Shown here: positions 44,501-53,398 of the stretch, piece after piece
Layout: every line of letters begins with the position of its first letter
Numbering within the stretch: the first letter of the stretch is position 1
Assembly: GCF_937951745.1 (NCBI RefSeq)
Contig: NZ_CALFBQ010000008.1
Location: 25,035-89,034, forward strand
From: an uncultured Chloroflexus sp.
GTDB lineage: Bacteria; Chloroflexota; Chloroflexia; Chloroflexales; Chloroflexaceae
Length of the DNA: 64,000 nt
Reading direction: 5' to 3'
The notes under the pieces: generated by a model
Seen by the model: only the letters and a program-made list of their open reading frames with translations
The model's database searches: none
Told to the model about the DNA's origin: nothing
Position numbers and translations under genes: made by a program

Positions 44501-46630
44501 TTACCGTCTACTGGTAAGAAGAACGTTTTCCGCTTTTATAGCCTCTCTAAACCGCTCCCCGTTGAAAAGAGGGGAGGCGCCGCGCTGCCCCGCCCTATCG
44601 TAAGGGCACAGCGCTGCTCTACCCTCAGCGCTGCTGTGCCCATCTCTAACCACCTCAATCGTTGTCAGCCACAGCCGTCCAGCGCCCAACGCACCCGCGC
44701 CGCGCACCGGCAACCGTCCCTCCGGCGACGGGTCAGATGGCCGGTACCAGCCGATCAGCAAGCGATATTCGCCCGACGGCAAATCACACGGCACATGCAC
44801 CGCTCGATCATCGCGCGCCGGTTTGCCCGGCAGCCACGTGCTGGTCGGAAGATAGCCGGCTAACGGTTGCCCATCATCACCGGCTACCGGTGGTTGATCG
44901 CAGTCGCGGCAAAGGTGAATAAAGAGGCTGTAGTCTTCGGTTAATGGCTGGCGCACATCCCAAAACAGACTAAGCGGGATGTTGCCGCCAGCGCGATACA
45001 CTCCCGGCCCGGCGGGAGTCGTGGCTTTGAGCGTGTACCCCAGCAACTGAAGATCGTCACCGAACGTCACCGTCGCTGGTGTCGCCGGCTGCACTACTGC
45101 GCCGGTAATGTACGCTTCCGGCGCTTCTTGACAAAAGAGATGCACCCCTTGAAAGCGCCAAATGCCGCATGGCCACGTGCGCTGTTCGCGGCTAAAAGCC
45201 CAGAAGTTGCCGACTAGCCCATACTCGTCGCCGGGCAACGGCGGATCGACGGTGCGCGCGTGGTCAGGCGCGATCAAGAGAAAGCTGCGCGTGTAGCCGG
45301 CTAACGATACCCGCCGCTCGGCATCCCACTCACGCTGGCTGTAGTTGTTTTCACCAGTCCAGAAGTTGGCAAAGGTGATCGGTGGCGGCGCCGGATCGGT
45401 GTTCGACCGCGCCATGTAGTAATCGTAGAGCGGACGAAGGTAGCCGGGATGGATGACCACTGCATCATCAGGATGCACGCGCCGGGCCAGTTCGGCGATC
45501 GCTTCGCGGTACTGTTCTTTGACCGGATCGCCGGAAAACAGACCGAAGCGCGGTTGGAAGAGCGACAAACCGCTGGTGATCAGCGCGCCAGCGAGGGCAA
45601 GAGCGCCCAACTCGCGCCATACACCAACACCCGGCCCAGTGTTGCGCGGCGCTGTCCCCATCGCCACCACTACCACCCACACCGGAAAGATGATCATCAG
45701 GTAACGCGCTTCGTAGAGGCGAGTAAAAAACAGTTGTAGCCCAAAGAGCGCCAGCGGCACGCCGCCCATCATCCCGATCACCAACACCGTCGGGCGCGGC
45801 GCGGCGCGCAAGGTGTTCATTCCCAACCCTAATAGCAAGAGCCACGGCCCTAACCACCACCACGGCAGATCACCCGGCCAGCGATCGAGACTGAAGCGGG
45901 TAAAGGTCAACCACAGTGCCCGTAGCGGATCTGCCGCAATCGACGCGCCACTAGCGGCACGGTCGCTGCCGATACCGGCAGCCATGGCTGCAATCATGCC
46001 CACGCCAACCAGCAGCAAGCCAGCCGCAATTGGCCATATGTAGCGGCGCGGACGGCTAAACAGCCAAATTAGTGCCGCGCTCAGCGCCAGTAACGCTGTT
46101 AGCCGGTGGATGAAGAAGGCAACAATCGCTAGTCCAATCAGCCACCCCCAATCTGCCGGTTGATCGCGCTGCGCGGCGCGCAACGCCAGCCAAAGCAGCG
46201 CGGCGCTGACGAGCAACACCAAGGCGTAAACTTTTGCCTCTTGCGCATACCAGAGGGCAAAAGGCGACAACAAGCCGATCAGTGCCGCCGCTGCCGTAAC
46301 GATCGTTCGGCGTTGCTCATCAGGCGCAGCCGCCTGCGCTGCCAGCGCCAGCAACGGCACACTGAGCGCACCGGCCAGCGCCGAGGGCCAGCGCAACGCC
46401 CACTCGCTCGCACCGGCCAGCCCGATCCACGCCTTGAGCACCAGATGATAGAGTGGATACGCGGCATTTGGCAGCACGAGATCGCGGATGAGCACCGACC
46501 ACGGCTGCATCGCTATTGCCCAACTGTTGCCCTCATCGAGCCAGAGGCTCTGCGCATCGAGCCGGTAGAGGCGGAGACCCAGCGCAGCGAGACCAATCAC
46601 CACCCAGAACGCAACCCAACGACGGTTCAT
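44501..46630 (-). CDS. PMT-type membrane glycosyltransferase with different C-terminal beta domain
   Basis: 709 residues. The first outer loop is DAQSLWLDEGNSWAIAMQPW, then NAAYPLYHLVLKAWIG, the form seen in many bacterial GT39-like proteins. About eleven helices end near residue 360. The extracytoplasmic C-terminal part is unlike its neighbours: QLLGYTLKATTPAGPGVYRA, LSLFWDVRQPLTEDYSLFIH and GYLPTSTWLPGKPARDD, a beta domain common in Chloroflexota membrane proteins. The last ~47 residues run into a low-complexity, hairpin-forming stretch and look unselected. ATG 46630 overlaps the GT4 stop (ATGA) with GAGGGG upstream. Confidence 0.83.
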   Translation of the reverse strand: MNRRWVAFWVVIGLAALGLRLYRLDAQSLWLDEGNSWAIAMQPWSVLIRDLVLPNAAYPLYHLVLKAWIGLAGASEWALRWPSALAGALSVPLLALAAQAAAPDEQRRTIVTAAAALIGLLSPFALWYAQEAKVYALVLLVSAALLWLALRAAQRDQPADWGWLIGLAIVAFFIHRLTALLALSAALIWLFSRPRRYIWPIAAGLLLVGVGMIAAMAAGIGSDRAASGASIAADPLRALWLTFTRFSLDRWPGDLPWWWLGPWLLLLGLGMNTLRAAPRPTVLVIGMMGGVPLALFGLQLFFTRLYEARYLMIIFPVWVVVVAMGTAPRNTGPGVGVWRELGALALAGALITSGLSLFQPRFGLFSGDPVKEQYREAIAELARRVHPDDAVVIHPGYLRPLYDYYMARSNTDPAPPPITFANFWTGENNYSQREWDAERRVSLAGYTRSFLLIAPDHARTVDPPLPGDEYGLVGNFWAFSREQRTWPCGIWRFQGVHLFCQEAPEAYITGAVVQPATPATVTFGDDLQLLGYTLKATTPAGPGVYRAGGNIPLSLFWDVRQPLTEDYSLFIHLCRDCDQPPVAGDDGQPLAGYLPTSTWLPGKPARDDRAVHVPCDLPSGEYRLLIGWYRPSDPSPEGRLPVRGAGALGAGRLWLTTIEVVRDGHSSAEGRAALCPYDRAGQRGASPLFNGERFREAIKAENVLLTSRR
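44604..44641. repeat. Inverted repeat inside the 3' end of a glycosyltransferase gene
   Basis: GGGCACAGC (44604-44612) and GCTGTGCCC (44633-44641) form a perfect 9-bp stem; CAGCGCTGCT is also repeated directly inside it. It lies in the codons for the odd C-terminal tail of the 44501-46630 protein. Confidence 0.5.
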
Positions 46631-47871
46631 CGCCACCCCTCACCGCGCAGCGCGGCGGCAAAAGCAGCTTCGTAACGCGCCGCGGTCTGCTCCCACGTCA
46701 ATTCGGTGACGATCCGCTGACGAGCCGCTTCCCCCAACCGCGCAGCCAGCGCCCGGTCGGCGATCAAGCGGCCAATCGCCGCCGCTAGCGCCCCGGCATC
46801 ACGCTCCGGCACTATCAACCCATGCACGCCGTCGTCAATCACGTCGGGCACGCCCGCCACCCGCGCCGCTACAATCGGACGCGCTGCCCCCATCGCTTCT
46901 AGCAAGACATTGGGCAATCCATCAACGCCATCGCGCACGATTGGCAACGCAAAGACATCAGCCGCCGCCATTGCCATCGCCGTGCGTTCACGGTCAAGCT
47001 GGCCGGTGAACAACACCATCGGCGCAATGCCTAACCGTGCTGCCTGTGCTTCCAGCGCCGGTCGCAAATCGCCGTAGCCGACAATCACTAACCGCGCCGT
47101 GGGATGCATGCGCAACACTGCCGGCCACGCATCGAGCAAGACGCTAAACCCCTTCTTCGCAACCAATCGCCCCAACCCCAACACTAGCGGCGCATCGGCG
47201 GGAATGCCCCACACAGCCCGAAACTGTTGCGCAGCCGCCGGATCGGGCCGAAACTGGGTCGGATTAACCCCGTAGGGAATGACGAAGGTGCGGGCCGGAT
47301 TGGCCCCCAAGCGCACGCCCCGCATGCTCAGATCGGCACTGCACGCCGTTACTGCCGCCGCGCGCCGGAATACAAAGCCGGCTAACGTTCCCATTAATCG
47401 CTGCGTCTCGGCCAGATAAATATCACTACCGTGCAAGCTGACCACCAGCGGCAGCCGCGCCGTGAACGCTGCCAACGCCGCCGGTGGGCCATTGGGCAAG
47501 ACCCAGTGCGCCTGCACCAGATCGAACGGACGACCAGCGGCGCGCGCCAGCCGCAATTCGCGCTGCAACGCCAGCCACGATGCCGGCAACGCAAACGGCG
47601 CTGCCAGCCATGCCCGCTCACGCACCTGCGTATCGCTCTGCAACGACTGGGCATAGCCCCAAATGTTCAACGCCGGGTGGGGCGCATAACGAAAAAACCG
47701 TAGTTCGATCCCACGCTCGTGAGAAGCGCGGCGCAGATCAGGGTGCCACGGCGCGACCAGCGTCACGTGATGGCCACGCGCAGCGATCCCCGCCGCGATC
47801 TCTTCAATAAACGGCGCAGTCGTCTCGCGAGGGTATTTCGGCAATGAAGAGGCTAACATTAAGATACGCAT
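46627..47871 (-). CDS. GT4 family glycosyltransferase
   Basis: Cytoplasmic retaining GT-B enzyme of 414 residues. The N-terminal domain starts MRILMLASSLPKYPRETTAP and has AARGHHVTLVAPWHPD and VVSLHGSDIYLAETQ; the C-terminal donor-binding domain has VIPYGVNPTQFRPDP, LGLGRLVAKKGFSVLLDAWP and the E-x7-E region LLEAMGAARPIVAARVAGVP. Such enzymes use nucleotide sugars to extend lipid-linked or protein-linked glycans. I use ATG 47871; an open frame further upstream overlaps the previous gene and has no ribosome site. It lies 16 nt after the large glycosyltransferase and overlaps the next by 4 nt, so all belong to one operon. Confidence 0.92.
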   Translation of the reverse strand: MRILMLASSLPKYPRETTAPFIEEIAAGIAARGHHVTLVAPWHPDLRRASHERGIELRFFRYAPHPALNIWGYAQSLQSDTQVRERAWLAAPFALPASWLALQRELRLARAAGRPFDLVQAHWVLPNGPPAALAAFTARLPLVVSLHGSDIYLAETQRLMGTLAGFVFRRAAAVTACSADLSMRGVRLGANPARTFVIPYGVNPTQFRPDPAAAQQFRAVWGIPADAPLVLGLGRLVAKKGFSVLLDAWPAVLRMHPTARLVIVGYGDLRPALEAQAARLGIAPMVLFTGQLDRERTAMAMAAADVFALPIVRDGVDGLPNVLLEAMGAARPIVAARVAGVPDVIDDGVHGLIVPERDAGALAAAIGRLIADRALAARLGEAARQRIVTELTWEQTAARYEAAFAAALRGEGWR

Positions 47872-47887
47872 GGTGGCGGGTATTCCA

Positions 47888-50719
47888 TCACGAATCGGGA
47901 ATACGATAGATAAAAGCGCGAAAATCTGGTGTGGGGCTAGCGTATACCAACTCAAAGCCGTCAATCACCATCCCGGGTTGGTTTGTGTGATCCATCAACG
48001 GCGCCAACAATCTGCCCACATCGCCTTTCACCCGCATCTGATTTTCTAGCACGAGATAGGTTGCCCCGTAATAGCGGGCAATCTCTAGCAATAGCTCACG
48101 ATTATCGGTATTCGGGATCATCACGGCTGGCCGTTCAGTATGCCAGTTTACCTGCCACGGCAAGCGCGTCATGATCACCGCATCTAGCGGCGTATTGGCT
48201 CGCAGCCACTCGTAAGCCGCCAAATCCTGCTGCCAAATACGCGGCTCGTTGCGCACTTTATCTTCAATGTCAGCTTGCGAGCCGGCCACAATCGTTACGA
48301 TCGCTGCCACTGCCAACACCAATCCCAACGGCGCCCAGCGCCGGTCGCCAATCGCGGCTAGCTTATCATAACCGGCCCAAGTCATCCACGCTGCGAGCAG
48401 CGCTAACCAAGGAATGATCATCACCCAATAGCGTTCTTCGTTCGTGCGCCAATAAGTGAGCATGAAGATAATGTACGGCGTGTAGGCAAAAACCATGAGA
48501 CTCAACCAGCGCCGCCGGTACGCTGCCGCAGCCAAGACGCCAGCCAGCGCCAGCCACGCCCCCAGCGGGGTGAGAATATTTTTGCGCGCGTCGTGGCTAA
48601 ACAGCGCTGCAAATAGTTCCGGTACTCCCGGCCACGCCGGCATCAGGTAGGCGCGCAACTCACGCACCTGTGTCTCGAACTTGGTTAGGGTCGCGTCAAA
48701 CCCCCAACGCATGATCCAACTGCGGTCGGGCAAACCCGGCCCGCCCCACTCTGGCGCAAAGACACGGTAGATTTCTGACCACGCATCGCCGCTGACGCCG
48801 CGATAATCCAGCACCCACGCATCGTAGCTTTCGGTACTATAGACCGGTTTGCCGAATAGGATCATGTTGCGCGCGAGGTACGGCGAAAGGATGAGTAGCG
48901 CCACCGCCGACCAGACTACAACCGGCACTAGCCCAGCTCGCAGCCGTTGCCAGCGTTGCCGCCAATCGAGTGCCGCGCGCAGCTCGTGGGCTATCAGCGA
49001 CAGTTGCCAGAGGCCCATGCCAAGCGCGAACATCGCCCCACTCGGTTTTTGCAGCATCATCAACCCGGTACAGACGGCCGAGATTAGCAGCCAGCGCCAC
49101 CGCCGCGCTGGTTCGGTCTGGCTGCGCAGTAAGGCCGTGATCGCGGCCATATTAAACACGACAAAACCGAGATCGTTGGTGACGTAGATCGACAGCCGGA
49201 AGAAGAGATAGTTGGTTAGCACGAGGATAGCCGCCGTTACCCCAACCCGTCGATCCCAGAGCCAGCTCCCAACTGCGTAAATGAGTCCTAATAAGATGAT
49301 ATCGAAGATAAAATTGGGTATCTTCGCTGCCCACGCCGTCGGGCCAAACAGTACAAAAAAAGGCGCGATCCAGACTGGCTGCAACAGCGGCCACGTCTCT
49401 TGTGGGCGAGTGAGGCTCTCGTAGCGATAGTAAAACTGACTGATGTAATCAACTACCCAACCCCGCCCACGGGCGAGATTGCGCGCGACAATCGCGTTAT
49501 CGCTATAATCGGCGTGGCCAACGTAGGGCAACGTCGCGGCGACGAACGCTTCAAAACTCAGCCAGATCAACGCAAACGTCCCTAACACGATCCACGCACC
49601 GCGCCGTGCCGCAAACCAATCAACAATCGCATCGCTCAGGCGCGGCAACCCAGCCCGGCCATAGTTCAACCCCAACGCCACTAACGCCGTTCCTAACAGA
49701 GCCAGCAAGAGCGAATCGGGGAAGGTCTGCCAAAACAGCCGCACTCCAGCCGCTGCCGCCCAATGAATGATATGCAGCAGCACATAGCCAAAACAGAGCA
49801 ACGCTACCGCGATCAACCCATAACTGAGCGCGCGGCCTTGACTGTAGCGCCGCACCAGCATCTGGATCAGCGCCAGCAACGGTTGGCGATAGGCGATCAC
49901 CAGCAACACCAGCAAGCCGGACATAGCTACACTCAAGATCGCCGCCATCCAAATCCGGGCTAGCGCCAAACCAATCGCCACCGCGCCAATACCCACTGCC
50001 GTACCACCATACACTAGCGCCGGACTTAACCGCAACCGCGCCAATACTCCGTACAGCAGTACTGCATTCCAACCGAGCAACGCTACAGCCGGCCATGCCG
50101 GCGGCAAGAGCGGTGCCGGTTCGCTCGCCGGCTCGATCCGCACTTCGGCTAACCGTACCCCCTTTTGGCGTGGATCGCGGCTATCGGCGAGCGTCGCCGA
50201 GGTTTGCAACGTGATTGTCAAATCGCCATGCTGGTGGGCAATCCCCGGCACAGTAAAGGTATATTCGGCCCACGCGCTGGTGGGAGAGAACTCGCCCACG
50301 ACCGAATTGTCGATCGCAACCGTCACCACCGGTTGCGTGCCAACCGCTGCCGGCCAACCTTGCGCTACCAGCATCACCTGTAGCGGCGATCCGGCACCTA
50401 CGTTGGGCAAGATTAACACCGCTCGCTCTCGCGTCCAACGCGAGCGACCGGTCGGCGAATCGGGGGTCAATTCATCGGCAAACAACTCCCCGCGCTGCAC
50501 CGGTTCAGCACCTAATCCCGGACTCACCCCAAAGAAAAGCCGATCACCGGGCCAGCCGATTGCTACGCGGCCCTGTGGCGGCGCTTGATAGGCCATTGCC
50601 CCGGCCAGCAGCGCCAACGCCAGCATCAAGAGCAACGTGCGCACCACCGACCGGACGGTGTGTCCGGCTTCGGCAGTGCGTAGATCACTGGCTATCGTTG
50701 AACGATCCCTGATTGTCAT
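47888..50719 (-). CDS. Large PMT-type glycosyltransferase with N-terminal beta domain
   Basis: 943 residues, first gene of the array. After one N-terminal helix comes an extracytoplasmic beta-rich domain (about residues 45-195) ending SRDPRQKGVRLAEVRIEPA, then a cluster of helices, and from about residue 375 a GT39-like unit with LPYVGHADYSDNAIVARNLA, RGRGWVVDYISQFYY, and LQPVWIAPFFVLFGPTAWAA. The C-terminal soluble part (AAYEWLRANTPLDAVIMTRL, ATYLVLENQ) is typical of related proteins. ATG 50719 has AGGG upstream; an earlier TTG is less likely. A TATAAT lies about 35 nt in front of the start. Confidence 0.85.
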   Translation of the reverse strand: MTIRDRSTIASDLRTAEAGHTVRSVVRTLLLMLALALLAGAMAYQAPPQGRVAIGWPGDRLFFGVSPGLGAEPVQRGELFADELTPDSPTGRSRWTRERAVLILPNVGAGSPLQVMLVAQGWPAAVGTQPVVTVAIDNSVVGEFSPTSAWAEYTFTVPGIAHQHGDLTITLQTSATLADSRDPRQKGVRLAEVRIEPASEPAPLLPPAWPAVALLGWNAVLLYGVLARLRLSPALVYGGTAVGIGAVAIGLALARIWMAAILSVAMSGLLVLLVIAYRQPLLALIQMLVRRYSQGRALSYGLIAVALLCFGYVLLHIIHWAAAAGVRLFWQTFPDSLLLALLGTALVALGLNYGRAGLPRLSDAIVDWFAARRGAWIVLGTFALIWLSFEAFVAATLPYVGHADYSDNAIVARNLARGRGWVVDYISQFYYRYESLTRPQETWPLLQPVWIAPFFVLFGPTAWAAKIPNFIFDIILLGLIYAVGSWLWDRRVGVTAAILVLTNYLFFRLSIYVTNDLGFVVFNMAAITALLRSQTEPARRWRWLLISAVCTGLMMLQKPSGAMFALGMGLWQLSLIAHELRAALDWRQRWQRLRAGLVPVVVWSAVALLILSPYLARNMILFGKPVYSTESYDAWVLDYRGVSGDAWSEIYRVFAPEWGGPGLPDRSWIMRWGFDATLTKFETQVRELRAYLMPAWPGVPELFAALFSHDARKNILTPLGAWLALAGVLAAAAYRRRWLSLMVFAYTPYIIFMLTYWRTNEERYWVMIIPWLALLAAWMTWAGYDKLAAIGDRRWAPLGLVLAVAAIVTIVAGSQADIEDKVRNEPRIWQQDLAAYEWLRANTPLDAVIMTRLPWQVNWHTERPAVMIPNTDNRELLLEIARYYGATYLVLENQMRVKGDVGRLLAPLMDHTNQPGMVIDGFELVYASPTPDFRAFIYRIPDS

Positions 50720-51201
50720 CACATCCCTATCGGCCTGCTGCAACGCCGACGGCCATTATACCGCCAATCGGGCTGAACCGCGGCTTATAGCGGGCTGATA
50801 ATCTCTTCGCATGAGGTAAAACGTGCTTGCTGTCGGCAATCACAGGATCGGCAAGGGTTTGGATGAGACATTGTAGAAGAACAGGCGAACGTGTATCGTT
50901 TGTAGACGCATACCCTTTGACGATGCTGAACAGACAGCTCCGTTGATAATTGGGCGAGCGCATACTCTGATCATTGCGCGCAAATGACGACAAGCACCCT
51001 GATTGATCACTGCTTGGCGAAGACCGCGAGCGATCTTGCCAACGTTCCATAGTACTTGCCATACCCTGCGAGCGGTGTGTCATATGCTGCTACACGATAA
51101 TTGTGTCGTTATTCCTTCAATGCAGCAATCTGCAAGACAACTTCAACAATTGCCTAATGCGCACTACAATAGAGCTACGATCTACTGTATAGGAGCCAAA
51201 G
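50720..51201. other. Gene-free stretch between divergent units
   Basis: About 480 bp between the glycosyltransferase operon (-) and the orphan gene (+). A minus-strand open frame (50727-51083) has no recognisable content and would cover the promoter region. Near its right end TACAAT (51165-51170) with a poor TTCAAC 17 bp upstream could drive the orphan gene. Composition is less GC-rich than the flanking operon. Confidence 0.4.
50755..50760 (-). promoter_or_regulatory. TATAAT box before the glycosyltransferase operon
   Basis: A perfect minus-strand TATAAT 35 nt before the ATG at 50719. No acceptable -35 and no TGn extension was found, so support is limited to position and hexamer. Confidence 0.3.
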
Positions 51202-52248
51202 ATGAGTGAACAAGCAACACCGACTCCACCAGAAGGCACGATCACGCTAGATACCACGAAAAGGGAACACCTTAGCCACATTGCCCATCTCGCCGCCTAC
51301 CGCGCACTGCGACGCTGCGCTGAAAGAGTAATTGAACAGATTGGTGGGGTTTTGCCAGAATCCTCAGCAGTCATTTTGGTTGATCGAATCGTTGATGGAC
51401 GTGATAGGCTGTTATTGAAGTATATCCGCAAGCAGCTTGAAGCCCAAGAAAAACGATTACCTGAACCAAGCCGACAAGTAGAACTTGTAGAACCGTTGGT
51501 ATTAGGGACTTCGCGACAACCCGTCGTGCCAGAAATGAGCTTTAGTGTTGATCCGATCAATAAAGCCTTAGAGAATACTAAAGAAATTATCAATGCACTT
51601 AGCGGCGTCACCAGCAGTCTCGCCAATCTGTTGGCCCTCTTCCGCAGCGATTACACGCTCTACCCAGTTACTACCACGATCGACAGCAACACACTCTACA
51701 CTGCAATAGCCCACTTTTTGGTCAAAAGCCAGCGGCAGGTCTTACCATTTCCACCCATTTCAACCGATGATAACGAACCCTCCCTGCTCACGCTCATCAA
51801 TAACCTTATTAGGAAGCTGAATACCATCGCGTCCGAACCCAATCTACCGGACATTCTCAAGAATCTCGAGGACGAGCTGCGCAAAGCCTTTCTTCCTGCA
51901 CCGCCAAGTATCAAGCAAGCTAACTCTTCTGATCAGGTGCAAACGAACGGCAAGACCGAATCGGTGCTAGCCCGTGCGCTCTTGAGCGAATACCTGTCGC
52001 GCGCCGAGCACTCTACGCATCAACTTACGGCCCGCGTGATAGCGGTGGGCAGTGACATGATTACCCGCAAACAGCTCTTCTCATCAGGGCGACTGCTGTT
52101 CATAGGTGGCTGTACCATCGAATATATGCTCGCCAACGCTGATGGGAGGATTGTCGCTGCCGATCTGGTACAGAGTTCGGAACAAATTACGTTGGATTTG
52201 AACCGAAATACCATCTCGTTTAAAACACTGACCGAGCCAAAAGCGTGA
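51202..52248 (+). CDS. Orphan protein of unknown function, 348 residues
   Basis: I do not recognise this protein. AGGAG six bases before the ATG and sustained coding character support it. No signal peptide or membrane helix is visible. Residues 1-90 are helical and charged (LSHIAHLAAYRALRRCAERV); residues ~125-190 include ALSGVTSSLANLLALFRSDY followed by TLYPVTTTIDSNTLYTAIAH and FLVKSQRQVLPFPPIS; a helical stretch and a Ser/Gln/Asn-rich linker (~235-250) precede a C-terminal domain with LARALLSEYLSRAEHSTHQL, LLFIGGCTIEYMLANADGRI and a final beta hairpin. The LFRSDY...V-T-T-T-I-D pattern faintly recalls uncharacterised bacterial proteins. It stands alone, with lower GC than its neighbours. Confidence 0.8.
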   Translation: MSEQATPTPPEGTITLDTTKREHLSHIAHLAAYRALRRCAERVIEQIGGVLPESSAVILVDRIVDGRDRLLLKYIRKQLEAQEKRLPEPSRQVELVEPLVLGTSRQPVVPEMSFSVDPINKALENTKEIINALSGVTSSLANLLALFRSDYTLYPVTTTIDSNTLYTAIAHFLVKSQRQVLPFPPISTDDNEPSLLTLINNLIRKLNTIASEPNLPDILKNLEDELRKAFLPAPPSIKQANSSDQVQTNGKTESVLARALLSEYLSRAEHSTHQLTARVIAVGSDMITRKQLFSSGRLLFIGGCTIEYMLANADGRIVAADLVQSSEQITLDLNRNTISFKTLTEPKA

Positions 52249-52362
52249 GCACCGGCTCACTCTTCTCACAACGTAAGCGAATCATTCTACTTTTGGGCGA
52301 CTCTACCCCCTCAGTACCCGATGAGTTGCACTGCATCGCCATGCCTGTTATCATCAAGCGCT

Positions 52363-53064
52363 ATGATCTGGACAATTTCTGACCTCCATCTTTCGTTCGC
52401 TCGTCCCAAACCGATGGACATCTTTGGTCCCGGGTGGAAAGATCATCCCGAACGGATTGCGCAGGCATGGCGCGACCGGGTAGCGCCCGACGATTGGGTT
52501 TTAATCGCCGGCGATATTTCGTGGGCGATGAAATTGCAAGACGCACTGCTCGATTTGCAGTGGATCGATGCCTTGCCCGGCACAAAGGTATTGATACGCG
52601 GCAACCACGACTACTGGTGCCCGCGCAGCGTCAATTCGATCCGCCGCCATTTGCCGCCTAGCTTACGCCTGATCGGCGCCGATGCACTCGATATCGGCGA
52701 GGCGGTGGTCTGCGGCACCCGCGGTTGGATTACGCCGGAAACTCCCGGCTTTGCTGAGAAGGATTTGCCGATTTACCAGCGCGAGTTAGGGCTGCTAGAG
52801 CGGGCGCTGAAAGCGGGTCGCGCCTTAGCAGCCGGCAAGCCGTTGATTGTGATGATCCACTTTCCACCGTTCGTCAATCGCCAGCCGACCGAATTTGCCC
52901 GTATGATCGCCGCCAGCGATGCCACGGCCTGCATCTACGGCCATCTCCACCGCCGGTACGACTGGGATAACGCGGTGCAGGGGCGGGTTGATGGGGTGTA
53001 TTATCAATTGACCGCCTGCGATTATTTGGGGTTTGGGCCAGTGGCCGTGCGGGGATTATCGTAA
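52363..53064 (+). CDS. Calcineurin-like metallophosphoesterase
   Basis: A 233-residue cytoplasmic phosphoesterase with the complete dimetal motif set: ISDLHLS (DxH), VLIAGDISWAMK (GDxx), LIRGNHDYWC (GNHD), IVMIHFPPF (H) and CIYGHLHRR (GHxH). The start ATG 52363 (MIWTISDLHLS) places the first motif at the very N-terminus as expected; an earlier in-frame ATG at 52321 would add a Cys/Ser-rich stretch with no parallel. The substrate is not known; relatives act on phosphodiesters or phosphoproteins. It is convergent with the PspC gene, with a palindromic hairpin between them. Confidence 0.92.
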   Translation: MIWTISDLHLSFARPKPMDIFGPGWKDHPERIAQAWRDRVAPDDWVLIAGDISWAMKLQDALLDLQWIDALPGTKVLIRGNHDYWCPRSVNSIRRHLPPSLRLIGADALDIGEAVVCGTRGWITPETPGFAEKDLPIYQRELGLLERALKAGRALAAGKPLIVMIHFPPFVNRQPTEFARMIAASDATACIYGHLHRRYDWDNAVQGRVDGVYYQLTACDYLGFGPVAVRGLS

Positions 53065-53084
53065 AGACGCACAGCTGTGCGTCT
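53065..53084. terminator. Perfect 20-bp palindrome between convergent genes
   Basis: AGACGCACAGCTGTGCGTCT begins directly after the metallophosphoesterase stop and 23 bp from the PspC stop. It folds into an 8-bp stem with a 4-nt loop on either strand. There is no U-run. A further TGCGTCT copy follows. Confidence 0.5.
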
Positions 53085-53107
53085 CTACCGCCGTGCGTCT
53101 GTCCACG

Positions 53108-53398
53108 TTACCGGCGAAATATATCCTGAATATCGCTGATGATCCGCTCGACAATGGCCCGCATCTCGCCGATCGCCACATCGAGGTTGTTGTCGGTTGG
53201 CGCGGCATCTTCGTTCGGCATCAACAGCCATAACACGACGTAGAGCACCACGCCGATTCCGTTGACAAAGCTCAAGACCACGAAGCCAATCCGCGCAAAG
53301 ATCGGATCGATCCCGAAATAGTTGGCTAATCCGCCAGCCACGCCGGCCACCATCCGGCCCGTGCGCGTTCGCAACAGACGTTGGGTTTGCGTGTCCAT
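53108..53398 (-). CDS. PspC domain membrane protein
   Basis: A 96-residue protein with the PspC signature: LLRTRTGRMVAGVAGGLANY, FGIDPIFARIGFVVLSFVNG and VVLYVVLWLLMPNED, giving one or two membrane segments, then a short acidic and helical C-terminal tail (VAIGEMRAIVERIISDIQDI). In enterobacteria PspC takes part in the envelope stress response, but many small PspC proteins have no known role. ATG 53398 follows AAGGAGGAGAT, an unusually strong ribosome site. It stands alone. Confidence 0.92.
   Translation of the reverse strand: MDTQTQRLLRTRTGRMVAGVAGGLANYFGIDPIFARIGFVVLSFVNGIGVVLYVVLWLLMPNEDAAPTDNNLDVAIGEMRAIVERIISDIQDIFRR

Noticed and set aside
50727..51083. 118-codon minus-strand frame upstream of the glycosyltransferase operon
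   Set aside because: No recognisable content, an unlikely start, and it covers the region where the operon promoter should be.
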